Source: Gemmatimonadaceae bacterium (GTDB taxonomy: Bacteria; Gemmatimonadota; Gemmatimonadetes; Gemmatimonadales; Gemmatimonadaceae). Taken from it: a DNA stretch of 64,000 nt. Positions within the stretch are counted from its first letter, which is position 1. Every line of letters begins with the position of its first letter. The translations under genes were made by a program, and so were the position numbers. Positions 34,461 to 43,677 of the stretch are shown here, piece by piece. Below the pieces are notes generated by a model that was given only the letters and a program-made list of their open reading frames with translations, searched no databases and was not told the DNA's origin. The stretch is taken from contig JADLCY010000001.1 of assembly GCA_020846935.1 (NCBI GenBank), positions 186,001 to 250,000 of the forward strand. The letters are read 5' to 3'.

Positions 34461-35249
34461 ATGACGACGCCTGAGCGCGCCACCGGCGCGACCACGCCGA
34501 GCCTCTCGTTGGTCATGCCGTGCTACAACGAGGAAGCGATCGTTGCCCAGACGGTGAAGCGCGTGCTCGGAGCGTTCGAGCGTGCGGAGATCGCCATCGA
34601 ACTCGTGGCGGTGGACAACGGCTCGCGTGATCGAACGGGCGAGATTCTGCGTGACCTGGCCGCGGCGCATCCGCAGGTGGTCGTGCATCGCGTCGAGGTG
34701 AACATCGGCTACGGCAACGGGATCCTTTCCGGCATCCCGCGGTGCTCGGCGCCGTGGATCGGCGTGATTCCCGCCGACGGCCAGGTGGACGCCGAAGACG
34801 CCGTGCGACTGTTCGAGGATGCGATTCAATGTGGCGAGCCGGTGATCGCCAAGGCGCGCCGGCGCTTCCGCATGGACGGGGGCGCGCGGAAGCTCGTTTC
34901 GATCGGCTACAATGTCTTCTTTCGTGCCCTGTGGCCCGGCGTCGAATCGCTCGACATCAACGGTCTGCCCAAGATCATGCCGCGCGACGTGGTGCAGCGC
35001 ATGGACCTGCAGAGCCGGCAGTGGTTCCTCGACCCGGAGATCATGATCAAGGCACACTACCTCGGCGTGCGGGTGCTCGAGTACAACGTGTTCGCGCGGA
35101 TGCGTGGCAGCGGACTCTCGCATGTCCGTGCGCTGACGTGCTGGGAGTTCTTCACCGCGCTCCTGCGCTACCGGTTCTCCGGCGAGCTGTCGCGCTGGCG
35201 TGCGTCGCGCGCCGTGCCAGCGGCCGCGGGGACGTCTCCCCGCTCATGA
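34461..35249 (+). CDS. polyprenyl-phosphate-type family 2 glycosyltransferase
   Basis: The protein has 262 residues. The GT-A core SLVMPCYNEEAIVAQTV, LVAVDNGSRDRTGEIL and VIPADGQVDAED is that of DPM1-like enzymes that make lipid-phosphate sugars. A glycine-rich acceptor turn (VNIGYGNGILSGI) replaces the usual N-x-G-K-G-x-A motif. No C-terminal membrane segment is visible. Its stop overlaps the methyltransferase start (ATGA). It fits a role in producing a polyprenyl-linked donor for the GT-C enzymes of this locus. Confidence 0.82.
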   Translation: MTTPERATGATTPSLSLVMPCYNEEAIVAQTVKRVLGAFERAEIAIELVAVDNGSRDRTGEILRDLAAAHPQVVVHRVEVNIGYGNGILSGIPRCSAPWIGVIPADGQVDAEDAVRLFEDAIQCGEPVIAKARRRFRMDGGARKLVSIGYNVFFRALWPGVESLDINGLPKIMPRDVVQRMDLQSRQWFLDPEIMIKAHYLGVRVLEYNVFARMRGSGLSHVRALTCWEFFTALLRYRFSGELSRWRASRAVPAAAGTSPRS

Positions 35250-36514
35250 CGGCGCTGGATCCGCGGGTGCACGACGAGGGTCGACAACTCCTGACGCACC
35301 GCACGACCTGTCGTGCGTGCGGTGGGGCCACCCTGCACCGCTTTCTGGAGCTGGGCAACCAGCCGTTGGCCAACAGCTTCCTGCGGAGCGCGGACGAGGC
35401 GGCGAGGGAACGACGCTTCCCGCTCGACGTGTACTTCTGCACGAGCTGTTCGCTCGTGCAGCTCGCCGACGTGATCGATCCCGAAGTGCTCTTCGGCGAC
35501 TACATCTATGTCACCGGCACATCGACGACGATCGCCGCGCACAACCGTCGGTATGCGCGGGCCGTGGTCGACGAGCTTCTGCTCGGCCACGACGACCTCG
35601 TGGTCGAGATCGCGAGCAACGATGGTTCGCTGCTGTCGTGCTTCCGCGACCTGGGCGTGCGCATCCTTGGCGTCGAGCCCGCACGCAACATCGCGTCGGG
35701 AGCCAACGCACGGGGTATTCCGACCGACAATCGCTTCTTTACGCGCGAGGCCGGGCCGGCTCTTCGCGCGACACACGGAAAGGCCCGCGCCGTGATCGGC
35801 AACAACGTGCTGGCGCACGTGGACGATACGCAGGGGTTCCTCCGCGGGGCCGCAGACCTGATCGACACCGACGGTGCGGTGATTGTCGAGGTGCCGTATG
35901 CCACCGAGATGCTCACCGGGGTGGAATACGACACGGTGTACCACGAGCACCTCTGCTACTTCAGCGTGACCGCACTCGCGCGCCTCGCCGAACTCGCCGG
36001 CCTTGGCATCGTGCGGGTCGACGACGTCCCGGTGCATGGGGGCTCGGTGCGCGTGTGGTTTCGGCCCGGTGTACCGCATGCGGCCGCGGTGGAGCGTCGC
36101 CTCGTCGAGGAGCAGGAGAACGGACTGGCGACGCTGGCAGCGTGGGAAGCGTTTGCGCAGGCCAGCGCTGAGCAGCGCCGCGACCTCCTCGCGCTCCTGC
36201 GCCGTCTCCGAAGCGAAGGCAAGCGTGTGGTAGGCTACGGCGCACCCGCCAAGGGCAACACGCTGCTCAACTACTGCGGGATCACGCCCGAGCTCCTGGC
36301 GTACACCGTGGATCGGAATCCGTGGAAGGTGGGCAAACTGACGCCGGGCGTGCACCTCCCCGTGCGACCGGTGGAGACGCTGATCGAGGAGCAGCCGGAC
36401 TACGTGCTGATCCTCGCCTGGAACTTTGCCGAGGAAGTGATGGAGCAGCAGGCAGCGTATCGCGCCGCCGGCGGGCAGTTCATCATCCCGATTCCCTCGC
36501 CCCGGATCATCTGA
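35246..36514 (+). CDS. sugar C-methyltransferase (zinc-ribbon class I SAM enzyme)
   Basis: The protein has 422 residues. An N-terminal zinc site (CRACGG ... CTSC), a SAM domain with motif I variant VEIASNDGSLL, the acidic VYHEHLCYFS segment and a C-terminal Rossmann-like domain with GYGAPAKGNTLLNY are the three parts of the TylC3/NovU C-3-methyltransferase family. These enzymes put a branch methyl on NDP-4-keto-deoxysugars. It lies directly before the genes for CDP-glucose synthesis and dehydration, so the substrate is probably a CDP-4-keto-6-deoxyhexose. Confidence 0.87.
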   Translation: MTALDPRVHDEGRQLLTHRTTCRACGGATLHRFLELGNQPLANSFLRSADEAARERRFPLDVYFCTSCSLVQLADVIDPEVLFGDYIYVTGTSTTIAAHNRRYARAVVDELLLGHDDLVVEIASNDGSLLSCFRDLGVRILGVEPARNIASGANARGIPTDNRFFTREAGPALRATHGKARAVIGNNVLAHVDDTQGFLRGAADLIDTDGAVIVEVPYATEMLTGVEYDTVYHEHLCYFSVTALARLAELAGLGIVRVDDVPVHGGSVRVWFRPGVPHAAAVERRLVEEQENGLATLAAWEAFAQASAEQRRDLLALLRRLRSEGKRVVGYGAPAKGNTLLNYCGITPELLAYTVDRNPWKVGKLTPGVHLPVRPVETLIEEQPDYVLILAWNFAEEVMEQQAAYRAAGGQFIIPIPSPRII

Positions 36515-36516
36515 CG

Positions 36517-37287
36517 ATGCGCGTGGTCATCCTGGCCGGAGGGCGCGGCACGCGCCTGAGCGAAGAAACCACGATGCGGCCCAAGCCCATGGTGGAGATT
36601 GGTGGACGCCCGCTGCTCTGGCACCTCATGCAGTTCTACGCGTCCTTCGGCCACAAGGAGTTTGTGGTCGCGTGCGGGTACAAGGGCGAGATGATCAAGC
36701 AGTACTTCCGCGACATCGCGACGCACGAGAGCGACTTCTTCGTCGATCTGCGGAGTGGCGCCGTGGATGTCCTGACGCCATCGCGTCTGGACTGGAAGGT
36801 GGGTGTGATCGACACCGGCCTCGACTCGATGACCGGTGGACGGCTGCGCCGCCTTCGTGATCAGTTGAGCGGCGGCACCTTCATGTGCACGTACGGCGAC
36901 GGCCTCTCGAACGTGAACGTGGGGGCGCTCGTGCAGTTCCACCGCACCCATGGTCGGCTCGCCACCGTGACCGCGGTGCGGCCTCCGGCGCGGTTTGGCG
37001 GGCTGCACATCGATGGGACCGCGGTGAAGCAGTTTTCGGAGAAACCGCAGGCCGAGGGCGGCTGGATCAACGGCGGCTTCTTCGTGTTCGAACCGGGCGT
37101 GCTCGACTATCTGACCGACGACACGACCATCCTCGAGCGCGAACCACTCGAACGGCTGGCGGCCGCCGGCGAACTGATGGCGTACCGACACGACGGCTTC
37201 TTTCAACCAATGGATACCGTGCGCGAGCGTGACCTCCTCGAGGGGCTGTGGGCCGGTGGCGCCGCGCCATGGAAGACCTGGGCATGA
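36517..37287 (+). CDS. rfbF: glucose-1-phosphate cytidylyltransferase
   Basis: The protein has 256 residues. The nucleotidyltransferase signature LAGGRGTRLSEETTMRPKP is complete, with CTYGDGLSN as the metal-binding Asp region and a typical RfbF C-terminus (FFQPMDTVRERDLLEGLWAGG). It makes CDP-glucose from CTP and glucose-1-phosphate. It starts 2 bp after the methyltransferase stop and overlaps the dehydratase by 4 nt, giving a CDP-deoxysugar cassette. Confidence 0.93.
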   Translation: MRVVILAGGRGTRLSEETTMRPKPMVEIGGRPLLWHLMQFYASFGHKEFVVACGYKGEMIKQYFRDIATHESDFFVDLRSGAVDVLTPSRLDWKVGVIDTGLDSMTGGRLRRLRDQLSGGTFMCTYGDGLSNVNVGALVQFHRTHGRLATVTAVRPPARFGGLHIDGTAVKQFSEKPQAEGGWINGGFFVFEPGVLDYLTDDTTILEREPLERLAAAGELMAYRHDGFFQPMDTVRERDLLEGLWAGGAAPWKTWA

Positions 37288-38300
37288 GTTTCTGGAACCA
37301 GAAGCGGGTATTCGTGACCGGCGCGACCGGTCTGCTGGGTTCGCACATGACGGCAGAACTGCTTCGCCGTGGTGCGGACGTGGTGTGCCTCGTGCGCGAT
37401 TGGGTACCGGACAGCGAGTCGGTGACGTCGGGTTCGCTGTCGCGCTGCCGTCTCGTGCGCGGCGACCTCGAGGACTATCTGCTGGTCCTTCGTGCCCTCA
37501 ACGAATACGAGATCGACACGATCTTCCACCTGGGCGCCCAGACGATCGTCGGCACGGCTTCGCGCTCACCGCTCTCCACGTTCGAGGCGAACATCAAGGG
37601 GACGTGGGTGCTGCTGGAGGCCGCGCGCCAGATGACCAGGGTCGAGCGCGTGCTCGTGGCGTCGAGCGACAAGGCGTACGGCGAACACGACCGGCTGCCG
37701 TACACCGAAGATGCGGCGCTGGTGGGCAAGTATCCCTACGACGTCTCCAAGTCCTGTGCCGACCTGATCGCGCTCTCGTACTTCCACTCGTTCCGGCTGC
37801 CGGTCGCGGTGACGCGCTGCGGCAACCTGTACGGTGGCGGCGACCTCAACTTCAACCGCCTGGTGCCGGGAACGATACGCTCGGCGCTCCGCGGCGAGGC
37901 GCCAGTGATCCGCAGCGACGGGACGTTCGTGCGCGATTACTTCTACGTGCGCGACGCCGTGCAGGCCTACCTCGCTCTTGCCGAGCGCATGCCGGACGAT
38001 GGGTTCACGGGTGAAGCGTTCAACTTCGGCACGGAGACGCCGCTGTCGGTCATTGCGATGGCGACCAAGGTGCTCGAGGTGATGAACCAGTCGGCGCTGC
38101 CGCTGACGATCCTCAACCAGGCGTCGAACGAGATCCCGAAGCAATACCTCGATTGCACCAAGGCGCGTCGGCGCCTCGGGTGGGAGCCGCGATGGACGCT
38201 CGAGGAGTCGTTGAGCGACACCGTGGCGTGGTATCGCGAATGGATGGCGCGCGGCCAGCGTGGGCTGGCGGCGACGGAACAACCGGCGGCGGTCCGATGA
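37284..38300 (+). CDS. rfbG: CDP-glucose 4,6-dehydratase-like SDR
   Basis: The protein has 338 residues. NAD site TGATGLLGSH, active-site SSDKAYG, Tyr-x3-Lys pair in YPYDVSKSCADL and downstream GNLYGGGDLNFNRLVPGTIR are those of the CDP-glucose 4,6-dehydratase/epimerase group. It would convert CDP-glucose to CDP-4-keto-6-deoxyglucose, the substrate expected for the C-methyltransferase two genes upstream. The classical enzyme has Thr where this one has Ser (S-S-D-K). A plain epimerase is the alternative. Coupled by 4-nt overlaps on both sides. Confidence 0.85.
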   Translation: MSFWNQKRVFVTGATGLLGSHMTAELLRRGADVVCLVRDWVPDSESVTSGSLSRCRLVRGDLEDYLLVLRALNEYEIDTIFHLGAQTIVGTASRSPLSTFEANIKGTWVLLEAARQMTRVERVLVASSDKAYGEHDRLPYTEDAALVGKYPYDVSKSCADLIALSYFHSFRLPVAVTRCGNLYGGGDLNFNRLVPGTIRSALRGEAPVIRSDGTFVRDYFYVRDAVQAYLALAERMPDDGFTGEAFNFGTETPLSVIAMATKVLEVMNQSALPLTILNQASNEIPKQYLDCTKARRRLGWEPRWTLEESLSDTVAWYREWMARGQRGLAATEQPAAVR

Positions 38301-39703
38301 GTCGGCTCCCGCACGTGGTCGTGCTCGGCGGTGGTCCTGCCGGGTGCGGCGCCGCCTACCAGTTGCGCCGCACCAACAAGGCGAGCGTCACGCTGCTCGA
38401 GCGCCAGGAGGTGGTTGGCGGCAACGCCGGCTCGTTTGAGTGGGCGGGACAGTGGCTCGACTACGGCAGCCATCGCCTGCACCACACGGTGCATCCCGAT
38501 ATCCTCGCCGACATCCAGCGCATGCTCGCCGCCGACTTCGGGGACTTCGATCGGCATGGGCGCATCCGGCTTCGCGGCGAGTGGTTGCACTTTCCGATCA
38601 AGTCGCTCGACCTGCTCCGCCGGCTCGACAAGGGGTTTGCGCTGGGAATGGTGAAGGACCTCGTGCAGCGCAAGCTCGCGCGCCCGGCCGAGGGCGAGAC
38701 GTTCGCGTCGGTGCTGCTCGCGAACCTCGGGCCCACGATGTGCCACCACTTCTACTTTCCGTACGCGCGCAAACTGTGGGGCAAGGAGCCCGAACTTCTG
38801 TCGGGTATCCAGGCGCGCAAGCGCGTGACGGCCGGGAGCTTCGGGAAACTGATCAAGCGGCTGCTCAAGCCAGTCGGTGGCGGCAAGTACTACTACATGC
38901 GCGAAGGCTACGGGCAGATCAGCCGAGTGTACGCGCGTGAGGCGACCGCGTCCGGCGCGGAGATCGCGCTGGGATGGGGCGCGGCGCGCATCGAGCGATC
39001 GACCGAGCCGGGGTACACGTGGACCATCACCGCGGAGCGCGGCACCGAGCGGCGGACCATCCATGCCGACCACATCTGGTCGACCATCCCCATCACGCTC
39101 CTGGCCAAGATCACGCAGCCTGCGCCGCCGGCGCCGGTGATGGCGGCTGCACAGTCGATCGGGTATCGCGCGATGGTGCTGGTGTACGTGCAGCTCCCGG
39201 TCGACCAGTACACGACCACGGACGCGCACTACTTCCCGGAGGGCAACGTTCGCGTGACGCGCCTCTCCGAACCCAAGAACTATTTCCGCTCCACGGAACC
39301 CAGGGGCACGACGGTGCTCTGCGCCGAGTATCCGTGTCAGGTGGGCGACGAGATCTGGTCGGCGAATGACCAGTCGTTGGCCGACCTCGTGGAGAAGGAC
39401 ACGAGAACTGCGGGGATTCCGCTGCCGGACAAGCCCATCGCGGTACACGTGCGGCGCCTGGCCCAGGCATATCCGACATACCTGATGGGCTACGAGAAGC
39501 CGCTGGCCGTGCTCGACGACTGGGCAGCGTCGCAACCCAATGTGCTGGTCTACGGGCGCCAGGGACTCTTTGCGCACGACAATACGCATCACGCGCTGTA
39601 CATGGCGTATTCGGCCGTCGACTGCCTGACGCCAACGGGTTTCGACCACGAGAAGTGGGCCGGATACCGCGAAGTCTTCAAGACGCACGTGGTCGAGGAC
39701 TGA
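38297..39703 (+). CDS. FAD-dependent oxidoreductase, UGM/PPO-like
   Basis: The protein has 468 residues. FAD-binding GGGPAGCGAAYQL and ERQEVVGGNAGSF start the chain, and the C-terminal FAD segment reads GRQGLFAHDNTHHALYMAYSA. Sequence style matches the flavoprotein at 30693-32210, so the locus has two members of this group. UDP-galactopyranose mutase-like ring contraction is one possibility. A C-terminal conserved-residue comparison would be needed to decide. Coupled by 4 nt to the dehydratase. Confidence 0.83.
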   Translation: MSRLPHVVVLGGGPAGCGAAYQLRRTNKASVTLLERQEVVGGNAGSFEWAGQWLDYGSHRLHHTVHPDILADIQRMLAADFGDFDRHGRIRLRGEWLHFPIKSLDLLRRLDKGFALGMVKDLVQRKLARPAEGETFASVLLANLGPTMCHHFYFPYARKLWGKEPELLSGIQARKRVTAGSFGKLIKRLLKPVGGGKYYYMREGYGQISRVYAREATASGAEIALGWGAARIERSTEPGYTWTITAERGTERRTIHADHIWSTIPITLLAKITQPAPPAPVMAAAQSIGYRAMVLVYVQLPVDQYTTTDAHYFPEGNVRVTRLSEPKNYFRSTEPRGTTVLCAEYPCQVGDEIWSANDQSLADLVEKDTRTAGIPLPDKPIAVHVRRLAQAYPTYLMGYEKPLAVLDDWAASQPNVLVYGRQGLFAHDNTHHALYMAYSAVDCLTPTGFDHEKWAGYREVFKTHVVED

Positions 39704-39706
39704 GCC

Positions 39707-40675
39707 GTGAAGCTCATCATCCAGATCCCCTGCCTCAACGAGGCGACGACGCTGCCGGCGACGTTCGCGCAGCTGCCGCGGTCGATCCCGGGCATCGACA
39801 CGATCGAGATCCTGATCATCGACGACGGCAGCACGGATGGCACGGCCGAGGTGGCGCGATCGCTGGGTGCAGCGCACGTGGTGAGTTTCGAACGGAACCG
39901 GGGTCTGGCCGCGGCGTTCATGGCGGGCCTCGACGCCTCGCTGCGCGCCGGCGCCGACATCATCGTGAACACCGACGCCGACAATCAGTACCAGGGAAGC
40001 GACATCGCAAAGCTGGTCGCTCCGATCATCGACGGCGAGGCGGAACTCACGGTCGGCGACCGGGGCGTGGGCAGCCTGGCGCACTTCTCGCCCATCAAAC
40101 GCCGGCTGCAGGTGCTCGGGAGCGGCGTCGTGGGGCGCGCGGCGGGCCTCGACACACCCGATGCGACGAGTGGATTTCGCGCGATGACCCGCGAGGCGGC
40201 GCTCCGCACCATCGTGCTCAGCAACTACTCGTACACGCTCGAGTCGCTGATCCAGGCGGGCGCACGACGCGCGGCCGTGAAGTTTGTGCCCATCGGGATC
40301 AACGCGCAGACCCGTCCGTCGCGCCTCATGCGGAGCATCCCGCACTACATCCGGAAATCCGGCGTGACGATCCTGCGGGCGTACGCGATGTACCGCCCGC
40401 TCCGGTTCTTCGTGTCGTGGGGGATGGTGCTGATCCTGCTCGGGCTCATCCCGGCGGGGCGGTTCCTGTACTTCTACGTCACCGGCAATCGCGTCGGCCA
40501 CGTCCAGTCGCTGCTCCTGGCCACGATCCTCATCGTGGTGGGCTTTCAGGTGCTGCTGATCGGCGTGCTGTCGGACCTCATCAGCTTCAATCGACGGATC
40601 GTGGAGGAGGTGCTCTACCGTCAGCGGCGGATGGACGCCGCGCGCGAGGCGTCGGAGCCGCCCGAGGCGCTGTGA
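39707..40675 (+). CDS. family 2 glycosyltransferase with C-terminal membrane helices (polyprenyl-P-sugar synthase type)
   Basis: The protein has 322 residues from GTG 39707. The GT-A core has [34 protein letters not shown], the acceptor motif [17 protein letters not shown] and a DxD in [10 protein letters not shown]. Two C-terminal membrane helices (residues about 238-260 and 272-298) make it a GtrB/DPM-type enzyme. It should charge a polyprenyl phosphate on the cytoplasmic face. The following flippase-like gene overlaps by 4 nt, consistent with flipping of the product. Confidence 0.88.
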   Translation: MKLIIQIPCLNEATTLPATFAQLPRSIPGIDTIEILIIDDGSTDGTAEVARSLGAAHVVSFERNRGLAAAFMAGLDASLRAGADIIVNTDADNQYQGSDIAKLVAPIIDGEAELTVGDRGVGSLAHFSPIKRRLQVLGSGVVGRAAGLDTPDATSGFRAMTREAALRTIVLSNYSYTLESLIQAGARRAAVKFVPIGINAQTRPSRLMRSIPHYIRKSGVTILRAYAMYRPLRFFVSWGMVLILLGLIPAGRFLYFYVTGNRVGHVQSLLLATILIVVGFQVLLIGVLSDLISFNRRIVEEVLYRQRRMDAAREASEPPEAL

Positions 40676-41670
40676 GCGACGCCGGAACGCGGCGACGACC
40701 GGTGTGGAAACACCCGGCCGTGCGCATTGCCGGCAGCGCAGCCATGCTGTTGCTGCTGTTCCAGGTGCTGCCGTTCGGCGACATCCGCGCCGCGCTGCGC
40801 AGCCTGCCGGTGTGGGTGTTCCTGGTCGCGATCGCGTCGTACCTGGGCCTGCACCTCATCGGCATTGCCAAGTGGCGCGTCGTGGTGAACGCCGTTGGGG
40901 CGGGGCTGCCGTTTGCCGGTGCGGCGCGCGCGTACTACTGGGGCCTCTTCGGCAACATGTTCTTGCCGTCGATCGTTGGCGGCGACGTGGTGCGCATGGG
41001 CATGGCGCTGCGCACGGCGCGCTCCCGCACGGGCCTCGTGCTGGGCAGCGTGGTCGACCGCGTGCTGGACATCGTTGGACTGGCGAGTGTGGCGGCGATC
41101 GGCGCCGTGCTTTCACCACGTGCCCTCGATCCGCAGAGCCGGCGCATACTCCTCGGTGTGATTGCGGTGTGCGCGGTGGGTGCCATCGGCGGTCTCGCGC
41201 TCGTGTGGTTCCTGCCATTTGGTCGGCTGCCCTTCAAGATCCGCCGCAAGCTCGCTCCGCTCTGGCAGGCCTTTCGTGCGGCGCGCGGCAACGTGCCGGC
41301 GCTGGTGCTCGCGTTCCTGATGTCGATGTCGCTGCAGGCGCTGCTGGTGGTGATGAACTGGTTGCTCGGACTGCGCATGGGCATCGACGTGCCGCTCTAC
41401 GTGTGGCTCTTCGTATGGCCGCTGGCAAAGGTCTCCGGGCTCGCGCCGGTGACGCAGGGCGGCATTGGCGTCCGCGAGGCGGCGCAGGCCCTGCTCTTTG
41501 CGCCGTTCGGCGTACCGGGAGCGACCGCGGTCGCGGTGGGTCTCGCGTTCGAAGTCGTGATCCTTGCCGGCGGCCTGCTCGGTGGAGCCATTGCGTGGAT
41601 CATGGGTCGCGGCGATGGCGGCGTGCGTCGAGGTGTGACGCGCGCGAGTCCGACCGCTCAGCGCTGGTAG
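40672..41670 (+). CDS. AglD/MprF-type lysylphosphatidylglycerol synthase TM-family membrane protein
   Basis: The protein has 332 residues from GTG 40672, with about eight membrane helices. Conserved wording [38 protein letters not shown], and [13 protein letters not shown] is characteristic of the UPF0104/LPG-synthase transmembrane family. In several bacteria and archaea such proteins act as lipid or lipid-sugar flippases. Its coupling to a polyprenyl-P-sugar synthase supports a flippase role for that product (inference). The 3' end overlaps the convergent glycosidase-like gene by 13 nt. Confidence 0.85.
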   Translation: MSDAGTRRRPVWKHPAVRIAGSAAMLLLLFQVLPFGDIRAALRSLPVWVFLVAIASYLGLHLIGIAKWRVVVNAVGAGLPFAGAARAYYWGLFGNMFLPSIVGGDVVRMGMALRTARSRTGLVLGSVVDRVLDIVGLASVAAIGAVLSPRALDPQSRRILLGVIAVCAVGAIGGLALVWFLPFGRLPFKIRRKLAPLWQAFRAARGNVPALVLAFLMSMSLQALLVVMNWLLGLRMGIDVPLYVWLFVWPLAKVSGLAPVTQGGIGVREAAQALLFAPFGVPGATAVAVGLAFEVVILAGGLLGGAIAWIMGRGDGGVRRGVTRASPTAQRW

Positions 41671-43586
41671 ATGGTCATCACCCCGCCCGCCGGGAGGCTG
41701 GCGCGGACGCTTCCACCGGCGTCGACCTGCTGATCGGGTCGGTCGACGTTCCATTGCGCGCCGGCCGTGCTGAAGTTGAGGCCGTAGGCGCCAGCCGGGA
41801 GCCCGGAGACGGAGAACGTCGCCGCGGTCTTTGCCCACACGATGGCGACCATGCGGCCATTGGCGTTCCGGAAGGCCAGCGGCAGTATATCGGTTGGGTT
41901 GCCGGATGTCGCGCCCACACGCACAGCGCCGCGCCGGACGTATGCAAACACCTGTCGGAAGCGCTTCGACTCGTTGGTGAAGTTCACGCGCGGATGCGCC
42001 GGATCGGACTGATTGATCTGGTAGTAGGCGCCTCGCGCGGCGGGGTTGTCGCGGCGACCGCAGAAGCCGTTGGCGAACTGCATCCACGACGACGCGTTGG
42101 CCACCACGAGGTCCTCGTACAGCTCCTCGAAGTCGGCGCCGATGTGTTCCAGCATCGCGGTCTTCACCCCGTCGCGCAGCCATCGCTGGCCGATGGCGTC
42201 CACGGCGGGATACGCCTCGGCGACATACCGATGGTACGAGAGTTCACCGATGAGTCCCGTGGTCCCCGGCACCTGCAGGATCTGGTCGTAGAAGGCGGCG
42301 GCATTGTACACCGAGGTCGTGGAGGGCGCGATGATCGTGGGCGCGAACCCGGCCGCGCGCAGGCGAGCGACCAAGGCAACCATCGAGCGCCCGATGTCCG
42401 CCGCCGAGTAGGGCGTATGTTCCGGCTCGAGGACGAGTTCAAAGGCGTCAGGAACGATGCCGTACTTCTGCTGCAGGTGCACGAAAGCCATGGTCACCAG
42501 CTCGGCGTACTCCGCGGGCTGCTTCATGTGGCGCAGTCCACCGGGCTGGTAGCCCTCGCGCTCGAAATCCACGTAGGTGAGCACGAGTTGCAGGCGTTCA
42601 CCACGGGCGGCGAGCCGCTCACGCAACGGGAGGACCGCCTGCTCCATGAAGCCGTCGAGGAAGCTCCACTGAAAGCGCGAGCTGTCGCTCACCATCGGAT
42701 CCTCGTTGTCGTTCACCGGTGCGCTCCACGACCGGCGATACTCGGCCGACGAAATGCGGCCCGCGGCGAACTCGGCGTGATAGTCCTTCGTGTTCTCCGT
42801 GCCGCTGCGCAGGGCGATGGTGACGCGTTCGATGCCCAGCTCATTCACGAGGCGATCGTGGAGCTGGTCCTTGTAGAGACTGAACGCGAGCCGATCGCAC
42901 TCGAACCATCCGTTCTGACCGGCGCCCTGCCAGCCAGTCATCGTCTGAAACGTTGTGGTGGTATCCACGGTGATCTCGTTGCGCGTCGCGCCCGTCACCG
43001 TGACGCGCACCGACGACGTCGCGCCACCTGCCGACATGGTGAGGCGGGCCGTGCCGGGTGCGAGTCCGCGGACCCGTCCACTCGACGTGACCGCGGCCAC
43101 GAGGGGGTTGTCGGTGTTCCAGAGCGGCGCTTCCTGCGTCGAAGGCTGGCCGTTGGCGGTGAAGGCCGCGCCGGTGAGCGTGATGGTTTCGCCGACCGCA
43201 AGGGTGGCCGATGCCGGCAGAATGGAGACGCGTGCGATGCGCCCTCCGGACCGTGGCACGACCGACACGTGGATGGTGTCAGCGACCGAACCTGCCCTGG
43301 CGATGATGCGTGCCTCGCCTGGTCCAACCGCCGAGAGCATGCCGGTGGGCGCAACGGTGGCGACCGTGGCGTCGCTGCTTGCCCATCGGACGATCGTTCC
43401 ACGGACCACGGCCCCATCTCGATCCCGGGCGATGGCCGTCAGGGGTTCGCGCCGCGGGACGGCGAGCAGGACCGAGTCCGGCGTCACGGACAGCGTGGCG
43501 ACGTCCGGTTGATGGATCGACGAGGCCGTGGCGCCCATCGCGCCGACGACGATGACCACAATGCTGCGCGACGCTCGATCCATCAT
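41658..43586 (-). CDS. secreted glycoside hydrolase-like protein with two Big2 domains
   Basis: The protein has 642 residues. A Sec-type signal (SIVVIVVGAMGATASS) precedes two Ig-like Big2 repeats (about 28-110 and 115-200), followed by a (beta/alpha)8 domain and a C-terminal beta domain (GRMVAIVWAKTAATFSVSGL). The barrel has conserved acidic motifs LVLEPEHTPY and AMLEHIGADFEEL in the positions of a clan-A retaining glycosidase acid/base and nucleophile, most like GH30-type enzymes. A clear paralogue is at 62034-63707. It probably trims or remodels the exported polysaccharide. The substrate is unknown. Confidence 0.7.
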   Translation of the reverse strand: MMDRASRSIVVIVVGAMGATASSIHQPDVATLSVTPDSVLLAVPRREPLTAIARDRDGAVVRGTIVRWASSDATVATVAPTGMLSAVGPGEARIIARAGSVADTIHVSVVPRSGGRIARVSILPASATLAVGETITLTGAAFTANGQPSTQEAPLWNTDNPLVAAVTSSGRVRGLAPGTARLTMSAGGATSSVRVTVTGATRNEITVDTTTTFQTMTGWQGAGQNGWFECDRLAFSLYKDQLHDRLVNELGIERVTIALRSGTENTKDYHAEFAAGRISSAEYRRSWSAPVNDNEDPMVSDSSRFQWSFLDGFMEQAVLPLRERLAARGERLQLVLTYVDFEREGYQPGGLRHMKQPAEYAELVTMAFVHLQQKYGIVPDAFELVLEPEHTPYSAADIGRSMVALVARLRAAGFAPTIIAPSTTSVYNAAAFYDQILQVPGTTGLIGELSYHRYVAEAYPAVDAIGQRWLRDGVKTAMLEHIGADFEELYEDLVVANASSWMQFANGFCGRRDNPAARGAYYQINQSDPAHPRVNFTNESKRFRQVFAYVRRGAVRVGATSGNPTDILPLAFRNANGRMVAIVWAKTAATFSVSGLPAGAYGLNFSTAGAQWNVDRPDQQVDAGGSVRASLPAGGVMTIYQR

Positions 43587-43677
43587 GGCTGGCAGTGGAA
43601 TCGGGTTGCACCTGCTAGACTTCCCGCGCACGTCACCCCGCGGAGCCGGGACTCGCTCCCCACACACTCTCGTCGGC

